Assembly (NCBI GenBank): GCA_020633295.1
Contig: JACKDW010000027.1
Location: 1-64,000 of the forward strand
Length of the DNA: 64,000 bases
From: Myxococcales bacterium
GTDB lineage: Bacteria; Myxococcota_A; Polyangia; Nannocystales; Nannocystaceae
Reading direction: 5' to 3'
A program made the position numbers and the translations under genes. Numbering within the stretch: the stretch's first letter is position 1; every line of letters begins with the position of its first letter. Positions 1 through 8,248 of this stretch are shown here, one piece after another. The notes beneath the pieces were generated by a model. The model was not told the origin of the DNA. It searched no databases and worked only from the letters and a program-made list of their open reading frames with translations.

Positions 1-439
1 TGTAGACCGACGCCTGGGCCCAGACGTCGGTCTTGCCGCGCGAGTTCTCGTGCTTCGGGTTGCCCTCGATCTTCGTCGGGCGCCCGTCCTGCGACTCGAC
101 GAGCACGCCGGTGACAGTGTCGCCGGCCTGGAACGCGGTCGCGTAGTACTCGGGCTTGCCGGGGATCAGGTCCTCGGGGCGCTTGGCGAACGGCAGGATG
201 CGTTCCTTGGGCTTGCGCACGCAGCCGGTGGTGGCCAAGGCGGTGCCAGCACCGACGGCGCCGAGGAACGTTCGACGCTTGAGACCGCCCGTCGCGGGGC
301 GCTTGAGCTTGACCAGCCCACCGCCGGACTCCTCGAGGGTCTGCTTCAGACCCGGGAATTCGTCGTGCTGCTCCGACGGCCCGTGCTCGAGCTCCTGGAC
401 GCTGCGCCAGTAGGTCTTGGGGGGTTGCGAGTTACTCAT
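1..439 (-). CDS. actB: Alternative complex III molybdopterin-oxidoreductase-like subunit ActB (5' part)
   Basis: Only the first 146 codons are in the window; the gene runs off the left edge. Translation starts at the ATG at 439 and reads MSNSQPPKTYWRSVQEL, the opening typical of the large periplasmic ActB subunit, followed by a twin-arginine-like LKRRTFLGAVGAG segment near residue 54 and a Cys (TTGCVRK). In the family, ActB carries a molybdopterin-oxidoreductase-like domain that has lost its cofactor, plus an iron-sulfur part, and works in a quinol:electron-acceptor oxidoreductase. It lies 43 bp downstream of actA on the same strand, so the two are very likely co-transcribed. The iron-sulfur region cannot be checked here because it is outside the window. 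Confidence 0.88.
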   Translation of the reverse strand, partial: MSNSQPPKTYWRSVQELEHGPSEQHDEFPGLKQTLEESGGGLVKLKRPATGGLKRRTFLGAVGAGTALATTGCVRKPKERILPFAKRPEDLIPGKPEYYATAFQAGDTVTGVLVESQDGRPTKIEGNPKHENSRGKTDVWAQASVY

Positions 440-482
440 CGTGTCGACCTCAGCAGTGGAAGTGTGCGATCGGACCGATCAC

Positions 483-1133
483 CTAGCGGTGGCACCCGGA
501 GCAGTGCTCGGGCGGATTGACCACGCGCTTGCGCGCCGGATCGCTCTTCGGGTCGTAGTTCTCGACCTTGCGGTCCCAGTCCATGTCCGTGATCTTGTCG
601 AGCGGGCGAAGGTGCTGCTCAGGATCACGGTGGCAGTCGAGACACCACCCCATCGACAGGGGCTGGTCCATCTCGACGACGACCATCTGATCGATGCGCC
701 CGTGGCAGCTGGCACAACCAACGCCGGCGGCGAGGTGCGGGCGATGGTCGAAGTAGGCGTAGTCGGGCAGCTGGTGGACGCGCACCCAGGGAATCGACTG
801 CCCAGTGGCGTAGCTGTCACGCGCGAGCTTCAACTTGGGGCTGTCTTGCTTGACCAGCTCCTTGTGGCAATTCATGCACGTGTGCGTGGGCGGAATCGCC
901 GCCTTGGCCGCCCGCTCCACCGTGTTGTGGCAGTACCTGCAGTCCATGCCCATGTCGCCAGCGTGGAGCGCGTGGCTGAACGGGATCGGTTGCTGCGGGC
1001 GGTAACCTGCGTCGGTGTACGCCGGGGAGAAGTAGTACCAAACGCCAAGGATGGCGCCGACGAGGAACAGCGGCCCCAGTACGCCGATCGCGAGCGGGAT
1101 CTTATTCGTCCAGCGAGGAAAGATGGCCGGCAC
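483..1133 (-). CDS. actA: Alternative complex III pentaheme cytochrome c subunit ActA
   Basis: 216 aa with a GTG start. One N-terminal membrane segment (about residues 13-34) is followed by five CXXCH heme-binding motifs: CRYCH, CMNCH, CASCH, CLDCH and CSGCH, the last at the C terminus. Five hemes, a single membrane anchor and the position directly before actB match ActA of alternative complex III, which passes electrons from menaquinol to a periplasmic acceptor. About 500 bp of non-coding DNA precede it, so it probably heads its own transcript together with actB, while the SCO/cytochrome c genes upstream on the same strand may form another. Confidence 0.93.
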   Translation of the reverse strand: MPAIFPRWTNKIPLAIGVLGPLFLVGAILGVWYYFSPAYTDAGYRPQQPIPFSHALHAGDMGMDCRYCHNTVERAAKAAIPPTHTCMNCHKELVKQDSPKLKLARDSYATGQSIPWVRVHQLPDYAYFDHRPHLAAGVGCASCHGRIDQMVVVEMDQPLSMGWCLDCHRDPEQHLRPLDKITDMDWDRKVENYDPKSDPARKRVVNPPEHCSGCHR

Positions 1134-1631
1134 TTCTGTTCACCTTCCTGGGAGGGTGGCCTTCAGGTTGTGGCCCCGTGACGGACTCAAAGGGCATCCT
1201 GGAGGCAGGTTTTCGGCGCGCACACTATCAGCGTTGTGTCCGGGTCGCAACAGGGCGGGAATAGGCGTGAATAGCGAGATACCCGACGAAAGAGCGCGCC
1301 CACGAAGACTCTGACGCGCAGACGAGTGCACAGGCAAGACCCGCGACAACGCGCCGCGCTGCGCGATTTCTGGCGCTCGCGGGGGTTTGGGGAATCTTGC
1401 CACGCGACGGTTGGTCGCAGGCTGCGGGATGGCCCCGCTCGCGGCGCATGCACAAATCGAGCGCGACCCGATGACGCGCGCGCGGACGAGACGGTCATCA
1501 CATGGACGCGGATCGCTTCAGTCGATGTGCGACAGTTCGCCGTAGGCCTGCTGCCGTGACGTCATCACGAGCGTCACGGCTTCGCGCGAACACGCGGACG
1601 ATGTCCGTGAACGCGCGCGAGCACTAACCCG
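1134..1631. other. Intergenic region upstream of actA
   Basis: About 500 bp without a convincing gene on either strand. It presumably holds the act promoter and the 3' end of the cytochrome c transcript. The only structured element seen is an inverted repeat at 1553-1580, annotated separately. Open frames through here have no family resemblance and are explained by the high GC content. Confidence 0.6.
1553..1580. repeat. Inverted repeat between cytochrome c gene and actA
   Basis: GCCGTGACG (1553-1561) and CGTCACGGC (1572-1580) are perfect 9-bp arms around a 10-nt loop. There is no T-run, so this is not a classical intrinsic terminator. It lies just beyond the 3' end of the cytochrome c gene and could end that transcript or serve as a binding site upstream of actA. 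Confidence 0.45.
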
Positions 1632-2213
1632 TTATTCCGGAGCGGTGGGCGAAGGAGCGGAGGGCGGAGGCGAAGACGACGCGGTCGATGGAGCGGTCGA
1701 TGGAGCGGTCGACGGAGCGGGAGAGCCCGCGTCGCCGGCCGCATCGCGCCAGCGCGGCGAGAACGTCTTGATGAAGTGCACGAGCGCCGTGATGTCGGTC
1801 TCCTGCATACCGCGCCACGCCGGCATCCCGCGCTCCAGTCGACCGTTGCGAATGGTCGCGGCCACGTCCTCGTCGGTCGGCAGTTCGCCCTCGGGCGTCG
1901 ATTTGTACAGGAAATCACCCGTTCGAAAATCGCGCGGCCCGGGGTTGAGCGAGCGCGCTGCGGGCCCCCGCCCGCTCCCATCCACGGCGTGACACGAGGC
2001 GCAGGAGCGCATGTACAGCCGCTGTCCGTGGTTGAGGGTCTCGGCCGGGATTTCGACGCCGCCGAGCACCTGACTCTCGGTGAAGGCCGGAGGTCCCCCG
2101 CCGCACGCGAGCCCGGCGACCACGAGAAGCGCCGCGGCGAGAGCTGCGGCCGAGCGCGACGCGCGTTGCGACTCAGCGCGCGCGAAGCACGTGCTGGCTG
2201 CGATGGAAGACCT
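1632..2213 (-). CDS. Monoheme cytochrome c lipoprotein
   Basis: 193 aa. The ATG at 2213 is preferred over an upstream ATG at 2261 because it has an AAGGA ribosome-binding site and leaves only a 41-bp overlap with the SCO gene. An N-terminal hydrophobic stretch ends in a lipobox-like GLAC|GGG, so the protein is probably a periplasm-facing lipoprotein. A single CASCH heme motif follows RLYMRS, with a distal GMPAW motif that would supply the Met ligand. The tail after about residue 165 is low-complexity Ala-Pro-Ser-Thr encoded by repeated ggtcgatggagc units. The location beside SCO, heme O synthase and ActAB fits the mobile electron carrier or the cytochrome c subunit between complex III and an oxidase. 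Confidence 0.85.
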   Translation of the reverse strand, partial: RSSIAASTCFARAESQRASRSAAALAAALLVVAGLACGGGPPAFTESQVLGGVEIPAETLNHGQRLYMRSCASCHAVDGSGRGPAARSLNPGPRDFRTGDFLYKSTPEGELPTDEDVAATIRNGRLERGMPAWRGMQETDITALVHFIKTFSPRWRDAAGDAGSPAPSTAPSTAPSTASSSPPPSAPSPTAPE

Positions 2214-2886
2214 CATCGAGTCCTTCTGGATCCGTGTTGTAGTACCCGCGAACGCCGCCATCCCGATCGATCAGGACGAGCTTCGTCGTGTGGGCGATAT
2301 CGAACATGCCGACGCTGCCCTCGCGCTCCTTCGGATCCATCGCGGTCTTGAACCCACCGACGACGAGGGACTCCATCTCCGCGCGCGGCCCGGTGACGAA
2401 GCGCCAGCGCTGCTCGTCGGCGCCCGCGGTGTTCGCGTAGCGCTTGAGCACCTCGGGCGTGTCGTTCTCGGGATCGACGGAGAAGCTGACGAGACGGACA
2501 GGCACGTCGGCCTCGTCGAGCTTGGCCTGCAGCTCCATCATCGCCTTGGTGATGCGCGGGCAGATGCTCGGGCAGCTGGTAAAGAAGAACGAGGCGATCC
2601 AGACGTCGCCCTGCATGGTCTCGGCGCTGAAGACCGCGCCGTCCTGATCGACGAGCGAGAACGCCGGGACCTGGAACATGACCTCGGGCGGCTCCGGGAT
2701 GTGACGGTTTCGCAGGCCGTACCAGGTGATGCAGAGGATCCCGACGACGGCCGAGAGGTGCCACGGGTAGCGCACGAACAGACGTCGAAGCCAGTTCCCG
2801 CGCTCCTCCGGCGGAGGCATGCGCGCGCGCGCGAACGCGTCTTCATCCGGGGCAGTCGCCGCGCCGACCGATTCGCTCTGACTCAC
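2173..2886 (-). CDS. SCO1/SenC family copper chaperone for cytochrome oxidase
   Basis: 237 aa, GTG start, one membrane anchor (about residues 42-58) and a periplasmic thioredoxin-like domain. The copper-binding CPSIC motif in the FFFTSCPSICP context and the distal His in DIAHTTKLVLID are both present, so it should bind copper. SCO proteins deliver copper to the CuA site of subunit II of heme-copper oxidases. It sits 43 bp downstream of heme O synthase, and both are maturation factors for the same type of oxidase, whose structural genes must lie outside the window. Confidence 0.93.
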   Translation of the reverse strand: MSQSESVGAATAPDEDAFARARMPPPEERGNWLRRLFVRYPWHLSAVVGILCITWYGLRNRHIPEPPEVMFQVPAFSLVDQDGAVFSAETMQGDVWIASFFFTSCPSICPRITKAMMELQAKLDEADVPVRLVSFSVDPENDTPEVLKRYANTAGADEQRWRFVTGPRAEMESLVVGGFKTAMDPKEREGSVGMFDIAHTTKLVLIDRDGGVRGYYNTDPEGLDEVFHRSQHVLRAR

Positions 2887-2929
2887 AACCTCTCCCCCGC
2901 GCCGAAGCCGGCGCCGCGTTGATCCGCGA

Positions 2930-3817
2930 CTAGAACAGGAACACGTCGACCGCCATGGCGAAGATCAGCGCGGGCAGATAGACGAGTGACCCGATGAACA
3001 GGTTTCGTGCCCAGCGCGGACCGCTCGCGGCCGCGAAGCCGCGCACGCTGCCGGCGAAGAACGCGACGCCGAGCAGCCCGGCGATGACGCCGTAGAACAC
3101 GCCGGTGACGCCAAAGACCGTCGGCAGGAGCGAGACCGGGATCAGCCCGGCGGCCCAGGCGACGGCCTGGATCTTGGCGTTGGTGTCGCCGCGGACCACG
3201 GGTACGCAGCGGATCCCGGCGCTTTCGAACTCGGCCTTGCGAAACAGCGTGATGGCGATGAAGTGCGGCATCTGCCACACGAGCAGGATCAGGAACAGCG
3301 CGAGCCCGCCCGCGTCGATCGAGCCGGTGATCGCGGTCCAGCCGAGCAGCGGCGGCATCGCCCCCGGGATCGCGCCGATGAACAGCGCGAGCGGCGTGCG
3401 GTACTTGAGCGGCGTGTAGACGAGCACGTAGCCGACGATCGCCAGCAACGCCAAGCCCGCCGTGAGCAGGTTGGTGCCGAGCGCGAGCACGACGAGCGAG
3501 AGCAGCCCGAGCGCGCTGGCCACGAGCATCGCGGCCTGGGTCGAGATCCGCTTCGCGGCCAGGGGCCGGTTGCGCGTGCGGGCCATGAGCGGATCAGAGT
3601 GCCGCTCCCAGATCATGTTGAAGGCGCTCGCGGACGCGACCGAGAGGCTGGCGCCGACGACCCCCATGAGCGCGGGCAGCCAGTCGAAACCTGGCGCGAG
3701 CCAGGCCCCGCCGGCGGTCGTGATGGCGCACATGCGCACGATGCTGGGCTTCGTCAGCGCGACGAGGTCGCGCAGGAGGGCCGCCGGTACGCGCTCGCGC
3801 TCGCCGACGCCGCTCAT
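2930..3817 (-). CDS. ctaB: Protoheme IX farnesyltransferase (heme O synthase)
   Basis: 295 aa polytopic membrane prenyltransferase. The ATG at 3817 overlaps the TGA of the upstream gene as ATGA; the reading frame is open further upstream, but the family starts near LLRDLVALTKPSIV. The first prenyl-diphosphate site reads NMIWERHSDPLMARTRNRPL: the Asn, Asp and TRNRPL features of UbiA/CtaB enzymes are there, with Glu in place of the first Asp of NxxxDxxxD, a variant I believe is common in this branch. The enzyme converts heme B to heme O, needed for aa3/caa3-type oxidases. It is coupled to the Cys-rich gene upstream and followed by SCO. Confidence 0.94.
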   Translation of the reverse strand: MSGVGERERVPAALLRDLVALTKPSIVRMCAITTAGGAWLAPGFDWLPALMGVVGASLSVASASAFNMIWERHSDPLMARTRNRPLAAKRISTQAAMLVASALGLLSLVVLALGTNLLTAGLALLAIVGYVLVYTPLKYRTPLALFIGAIPGAMPPLLGWTAITGSIDAGGLALFLILLVWQMPHFIAITLFRKAEFESAGIRCVPVVRGDTNAKIQAVAWAAGLIPVSLLPTVFGVTGVFYGVIAGLLGVAFFAGSVRGFAAASGPRWARNLFIGSLVYLPALIFAMAVDVFLF

Positions 3818-4383
3818 GACTTCACCGACGCCTTGTAGTTGTAGACGCAGTACTCGTCGACGGTGCGCACCGCGTCCGCGCACGGGCACTTGCCGCGCTT
3901 CTGACACTCGGTCCCGCGCGCCTTGCAGGTGTAGAACACCCACTGCCCGCTGCCGACGCCGTGCTCCCGTGACTCGGCGAGCGCGTCGCCGTGCGCGGGG
4001 TCGAGAACGCCTGTCTCAGAGAGCAGCTTGCACTCCCCGGCCCGATCCTGCGCCTGCAGGCAGTGGGCCATGGCCTTGCGGATCGCCGACTCGCACATGA
4101 TGATGTTGGCGCTGCACTCCTTCATGTACCAGTCGACGGTCTCGGAGATGCACTGGTCTGCGGTCAGCGTCTTGCCGTCCTCGTCGAACTTGTGCATGGC
4201 GTCGCTGATGATCCGCAGCCCCTTGGAGTAGGTGCGGAAGGCCCCGAAGCCGAGGACGACCGCGAGGATCGCGAGCGTCGTGAACACGAACCGGAGGCTC
4301 GGACCCTGCCAGCCCTTGTGCGGCGGCGGCGAGGCCGTCTCGGGCGCGCGCGCGCGGCCGCTCTCCGGATCTCCGGGACTCAC
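3814..4383 (-). CDS. Membrane-anchored Cys-rich protein of unknown function
   Basis: 189 aa from the GTG at 4383; an upstream ATG at 4449 in the same frame is the alternative. A Pro/Ala-rich cytoplasmic start leads to one transmembrane helix (FVFTTLAILAVVLGFGAF) and an external domain with about ten cysteines (CISETVDWYMKEC, IIMCESAIRKAMAHC, YTCKARGTEC, GKCPCAD, DEYCVY). I do not recognise the family. There is no CXXCH. Its stop overlaps the heme O synthase start by 4 bp, so translation is coupled and a role in oxidase or heme assembly is a reasonable guess from position only. Confidence 0.72.
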   Translation of the reverse strand: MSPGDPESGRARAPETASPPPHKGWQGPSLRFVFTTLAILAVVLGFGAFRTYSKGLRIISDAMHKFDEDGKTLTADQCISETVDWYMKECSANIIMCESAIRKAMAHCLQAQDRAGECKLLSETGVLDPAHGDALAESREHGVGSGQWVFYTCKARGTECQKRGKCPCADAVRTVDEYCVYNYKASVKS

Positions 4384-4552
4384 GCGCCGGAACCTAGCGC
4401 GCCCCCCAGAGGGGGTCAATCCTGCGCGACGGAGCGTCGCAAGCGACAACGCGCGCGACGCCCCGTGTGATTTCTCGCAACCACATGAACCTTCGGCAAC
4501 CTACAAACTCGCTCGTGGCGACCGCGACCGGTCCGCCACGCCGTCACGCGCC

Positions 4553-5509
4553 ATGTCACTCGCAGGCCACCTCTGGACGATCGGGCCCAACCTCCGCCAT
4601 CGCATGGTTCCGCGCGCGCCGCCCGAGGCGACGCCGTGGTCGAGCTCGCTCCTCGATCCCGACGTGGGCCCCGTGCCCCTGACCGGGATGCTGCGCGATC
4701 GTCCAGAGAGCGACGCGCTGTGCATGGTCGTCCACGGGCTCGGCGGCGCGATCGAGAGCCAGTATGTGATCCGCGCGGCGCAGGCGATCGACGCGGCGGG
4801 CATGAGCTGCTTGCGACTCGCGCTGCGCGGGGCCGATCGCAGCGGCGCGGACTTCTATCACGCGGCCCTGACCGCCGATCTCGAGGCCGCGCTCGCCAGC
4901 CCGGCGCTCGCCCGCTATCGACGCGTCTACGTCCTCGGCTACTCGCTCGGCGGACACGTGAGCCTGCACCTGGGCCTGCGGCGCGCCGATGGTGGTCCCC
5001 GCGACCCGCGACTGCGCGCGATCGCCAGCGTGTGCGCGCCGCTCGATCTGCATCGCTCCCGCGCCGCCATCGACCACCCGCGGCGATGGCTCTACCGCGC
5101 GCACCTGCTCTCGGGGCTGCGAGAGATCTACGCGGAGGTCGCGGCGCGGCGACCCGTCCCGACGCCGATGTCCGAGATCCGCCGGGTTCGCACGATCGGC
5201 GAGTGGGATCGCGTCGCGATCGTGCCGCGCTTCGGCTTCCGCGACATCGAGGACTACTACGATCGCGCGAGCGTCGGCCCGCGGCTGCGCGCGCTCGAGC
5301 TGCCGTCGCTGCTGATCTCGGCGACGGGGGACCCGATGATCCCGGAGGACGCCGTGCGCCCGTCGCTGCTCGGGCTGCCGCGTCACGTGGACGTGCGCTG
5401 GATCCACGGCGGCGGGCACGTCGGCTACCCGTCGTCGATCGATCTGGGCTTTGGGCCAGCCCGCGGCGTCGAGCCGCAGGTGCTTACGTGGATGCAGCGC
5501 CACCGATAG
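4553..5509 (+). CDS. YheT-like alpha/beta hydrolase
   Basis: 318 aa from the ATG at 4553; the reading frame extends upstream but those residues look like non-coding GC-rich DNA. The fold is an alpha/beta hydrolase: HGLGGAIES oxyanion region, nucleophile elbow GYSLGG, acidic residue in SATGDPMIP, and catalytic His in GGGHVGYPSS. The arrangement matches the YheT/UPF0017 esterase group of predicted hydrolases of small acyl esters. It is divergent from the respiratory cluster and convergent with the TlpA-like gene, so it seems to be transcribed alone. The substrate is not predictable. Confidence 0.85.
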   Translation: MSLAGHLWTIGPNLRHRMVPRAPPEATPWSSSLLDPDVGPVPLTGMLRDRPESDALCMVVHGLGGAIESQYVIRAAQAIDAAGMSCLRLALRGADRSGADFYHAALTADLEAALASPALARYRRVYVLGYSLGGHVSLHLGLRRADGGPRDPRLRAIASVCAPLDLHRSRAAIDHPRRWLYRAHLLSGLREIYAEVAARRPVPTPMSEIRRVRTIGEWDRVAIVPRFGFRDIEDYYDRASVGPRLRALELPSLLISATGDPMIPEDAVRPSLLGLPRHVDVRWIHGGGHVGYPSSIDLGFGPARGVEPQVLTWMQRHR

Positions 5510-5537
5510 CCGCGGCGCACGTCCACGGCGACGCGGC

Positions 5538-6242
5538 TCACCGCGCGACGGACTCAACGCAGCGATAGGCCGTCGGTCGACCCCAGTCGCGGACGTTGAT
5601 GAACGCGCTCAGCAGCGCGCCGTCGCGGTCGATGAAGTACGTGTCGGGCAGCTTCTCGGTGCCGAACGACTTGGCGACGGTCTTCTCGCGGTCCCAGGCG
5701 ACGCGCACGGTGGTCGACTCGAGCGACATCCGCTTGAGGAACTTCTGTACGTCCTCGAGGGTCTCGTCCTGGCTGATCGCGAGCACCACGATGTCATCGC
5801 GGCCCGCGAAGCGCTCGGCGAGCCGCGCGATCTGGGGCCACTCCGTGGTGCACGGCTCGCACCACGAGGCCCAGAAGTTGATGACGACGAACTTCCCGCG
5901 CAGCTCCTGGAGGGTCAGCGGTTGACCGGTAGCGACGTCGAGGACCGAGAAGTCAGGCGCGGGCACGTCGAGCGACTTCGGCGACAGCGGTCGACAGGGC
6001 GAGGAGTTCTGGCCCTGGACGGCGCGCTGCAGCGAGAGACCGAAGCCGAACACGAGCGCGCCGCTGACGAACAGGAACAGCAGCAGCGCGCTGAAGGCCA
6101 CGAGCGGTGACTGCTCGACCGCTGGCCCGGGGATGTGGAGCGAGCGCGCCGCCTCCTCGAGGGCGTCCGGCGTCACGTCGTCCAGCCTGAGGGCGTCGCG
6201 CGTGAGCGCCTCGCCTGTCCCCTTCGAATCGCTGGACCCCAT
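5538..6242 (-). CDS. Membrane-anchored TlpA/ResA-type thioredoxin
   Basis: 234 aa with one N-terminal transmembrane helix (about residues 47-70) and a periplasmic thioredoxin fold. The active site is WCEPC within VINFWASWCEPC, and the cis-Pro region reads KLPDTYFIDRDG. This is the TlpA/ResA/CcmG pattern: reductant delivery to apocytochrome c heme sites or to oxidase CuA sites. Position 1-4 kb from cytochrome and SCO genes and directly before the multi-DsbA genes suggests envelope thiol chemistry. It lies 36 bp downstream of the next DsbA-like gene on the same strand and may be read with it. Confidence 0.88.
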   Translation of the reverse strand: MGSSDSKGTGEALTRDALRLDDVTPDALEEAARSLHIPGPAVEQSPLVAFSALLLFLFVSGALVFGFGLSLQRAVQGQNSSPCRPLSPKSLDVPAPDFSVLDVATGQPLTLQELRGKFVVINFWASWCEPCTTEWPQIARLAERFAGRDDIVVLAISQDETLEDVQKFLKRMSLESTTVRVAWDREKTVAKSFGTEKLPDTYFIDRDGALLSAFINVRDWGRPTAYRCVESVAR

Positions 6243-6278
6243 CGATCGCCCCTGCCGACTCTACCTCGCCGGTCCCCG

Positions 6279-7949
6279 TCAATGCGCGGGGGCGTCTGCT
6301 GGCGCCGCATCGACCTCGGCGGGCGCCTTGGCCTCGGGCGCGGCCGCGCCTGGCACCGCGTCTGCGGCCCCTGCGGGCGCGGGCGCGGCCTTGGTCGGCG
6401 CCTTGCCGGGCTGCACGGGGGCCGTCTTCGACGTTGGCCGCGCGGCCCGCCCGGCGTCGTTGGGCGGCCTGTGCGCGATCTCGGCGTCGGCCAGCAGGGT
6501 CTGGAGGACCTGCCCCTTGGGCGTCCCCTTCGCGACCTCGGCCTTCGCGGCCGCGAGCTCCTTGTCGACCAGCGCGGTGAACATCTCGAAGGGCACCGCG
6601 CCGGAGAGGTAGCGGCCGTTCACGAAGAACGCCGGCGTCCCGTTGGCGCCCATCGTGCGGGCCAGCGCGATGTCATCGTCGATCATCTTGCCCAGCCCCG
6701 GATCGTTTCGATCGGCGTCGAACTGGGCCATGTCGAGGCCGAGCTCCTGGGCGAGGGACTTGTACAGCTCCTCGTTGAGCTCCTTGCGCTTGGGGAACAG
6801 CCGATCGTGCATCTCCCAGAACTTGCCCTGGCGATGCGCGGCCATGGCGGCCACCGCCGCCGGTCGCGCGGCCGCGTGGAAGGGCAACGGATGGTGGCGG
6901 AAGACCACGCGGACATCGTCCCCGTACTTGGTCTTGACGCGCTCCACGGTCTCGGTGACCCGCTCGCAGTAGGGGCACTGGAAGTCGGAGAACTCGACGA
7001 TGGTGACGAGCGCGTCGTCCGGTCCGAGCTGTGGGCGGCCCTCCGGCAGCACCTTGTAGCGCTTGTTCGGATCCGGTCCGTCGCCCTGCGCTTTGCCCCA
7101 CTCGCTCGGGACCGCGCCGACCTTGCCGCCGCCGCGGCTCTCGGCGGCGTCCTTCATCAAGGTCGCGTAGACCTCGCCGGGCGCCACGCCGAGGCTCTCG
7201 GCCGCGCGCTTCTCGGCCGAGAACACCTTCTTCCAGCGCACGGCGTCGAGCGCTCCCGAGTACGGCCGGCCGTTGACGATGAAGCACGGCGTGCCCGTGC
7301 AGCCCGCCCGGCTCCCGGCCGCGTAGTCCTCGTCGAGCTGCTTGGACACGGCGGCGCCCGAGAAGTCCTGCTTGAACTTGGCCACGTCGAGGCCGATCTC
7401 GTTGGCCCAGCGGTTAAAGTTCGGGTCGCTGAGAGCGCGTTGGCCCTCAAACAGCTTGTCGTGCATCTCCCAGAACTTGCCCTGCTGATGGGCCGCGAGC
7501 GCGGCCTTGGCCGCCGGAACGGCGCGGTTGTGCATGCGCAGGGGGAACTGCTTGAAGATCACGCGCACGTCGCCGTCGTAGGCGTCCATCGCCTCCTTCA
7601 GCGACGGGGTCGCGCGCGCGCAGTACGGGCACTGGAAGTCGGAGAATTCGATGACGGTGATGAGCGCGTCCTCGGGGCCCATCGACGGCTCGTCGCCGCG
7701 CAGGTCCACGCGATAGCGGCCTTCGGCGGCCGCTGCGGGCGCGTCCGTGAAGTAGGACTCCTTGATCCAGCGGCCAGCGTAGAAGCCGAACACCAGCGTG
7801 GCCGCGAAGCCGAGCACGCCGAGGATGTTGGCCGCGCCGCCGCGGGTCGCCTTCGTCTCCTCCCCGGCTTTGTCCTGGACCACCGGCGCGGGCGTCGAGG
7901 CCTTTCCGGGCTCCTGGGTCGCGTTCGAATCAGTTTTGTCGTCGGACAT
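6279..7949 (-). CDS. Two-domain DsbA-like membrane-anchored oxidoreductase
   Basis: 556 aa. The ATG at 7949 is chosen because a GGAG sequence precedes it and the longer frame adds a non-conserved Arg-rich stretch. One transmembrane helix (residues 40-60) is followed by two DsbA/Thioredoxin_4-like domains. Active sites are FSDFQCPYC at 104-110 and again at 322-328, and cis-Pro loops are TGTPCFIVNG and NGTPAFFVNG. The first domain has an additional Cys pair (GCTGTPC). The Ala/Pro-rich tail after about residue 500 looks disordered. Each repeat contains a KFWEMHD element also found in the two neighbouring genes, so the domains probably arose by duplication. It is likely to act on thiols in the periplasm. 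Confidence 0.88.
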   Translation of the reverse strand: MSDDKTDSNATQEPGKASTPAPVVQDKAGEETKATRGGAANILGVLGFAATLVFGFYAGRWIKESYFTDAPAAAAEGRYRVDLRGDEPSMGPEDALITVIEFSDFQCPYCARATPSLKEAMDAYDGDVRVIFKQFPLRMHNRAVPAAKAALAAHQQGKFWEMHDKLFEGQRALSDPNFNRWANEIGLDVAKFKQDFSGAAVSKQLDEDYAAGSRAGCTGTPCFIVNGRPYSGALDAVRWKKVFSAEKRAAESLGVAPGEVYATLMKDAAESRGGGKVGAVPSEWGKAQGDGPDPNKRYKVLPEGRPQLGPDDALVTIVEFSDFQCPYCERVTETVERVKTKYGDDVRVVFRHHPLPFHAAARPAAVAAMAAHRQGKFWEMHDRLFPKRKELNEELYKSLAQELGLDMAQFDADRNDPGLGKMIDDDIALARTMGANGTPAFFVNGRYLSGAVPFEMFTALVDKELAAAKAEVAKGTPKGQVLQTLLADAEIAHRPPNDAGRAARPTSKTAPVQPGKAPTKAAPAPAGAADAVPGAAAPEAKAPAEVDAAPADAPAH

Positions 7950-8130
7950 GACAGCACTCCGTGCGCGAACGAGTTCTCGCTCTGTGTCGGGAAGAGCCTG
8001 ACGGTCGGAGAAGAGCGAAGCGTGGCGAAAGAAAAGTCGAGAGCGGGGCGAATGCTCGGCGGCCCTGAATCGGCGGCCGAACGCGGCGCTTTGCCGGTAC
8101 CACGGCTTTGGCCCGAAGCGCAACGCGCTG

Positions 8131-8240
8131 CCCCTGACGCCAGGGGTGCGCGAGCAGCCAGCGCGCGGCTGCTCGCGCGTTCGAGCCGCGCGCCTGAGCG
8201 CCCCCGCGACGCCGTGGCGACGCGGAGCTCAGGCGCGCGG
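8131..8240. repeat. Cluster of three inverted repeats between two DsbA-like genes
   Basis: Three perfect hairpins lie in the gap after the three-domain DsbA gene. CCCCTG/CAGGGG is at 8131-8146. A 12-bp stem GCGCGAGCAGCC/GGCTGCTCGCGC is at 8148-8178 with a 7-nt loop. A 13-bp stem CCGCGCGCCTGAG/CTCAGGCGCGCGG has its arms at 8186-8198 and 8228-8240. No T-run follows on either strand. They may reduce read-through or stabilise the 3' end of the upstream message. Confidence 0.55.
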
Positions 8241-8248
8241 ACGGGCGA

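Noticed and set aside
1680..1721. Repeated gcggtcgatgga units as a possible mobile or regulatory repeat
   Set aside because: They lie in frame in the cytochrome c gene and simply encode the APST-rich tail.
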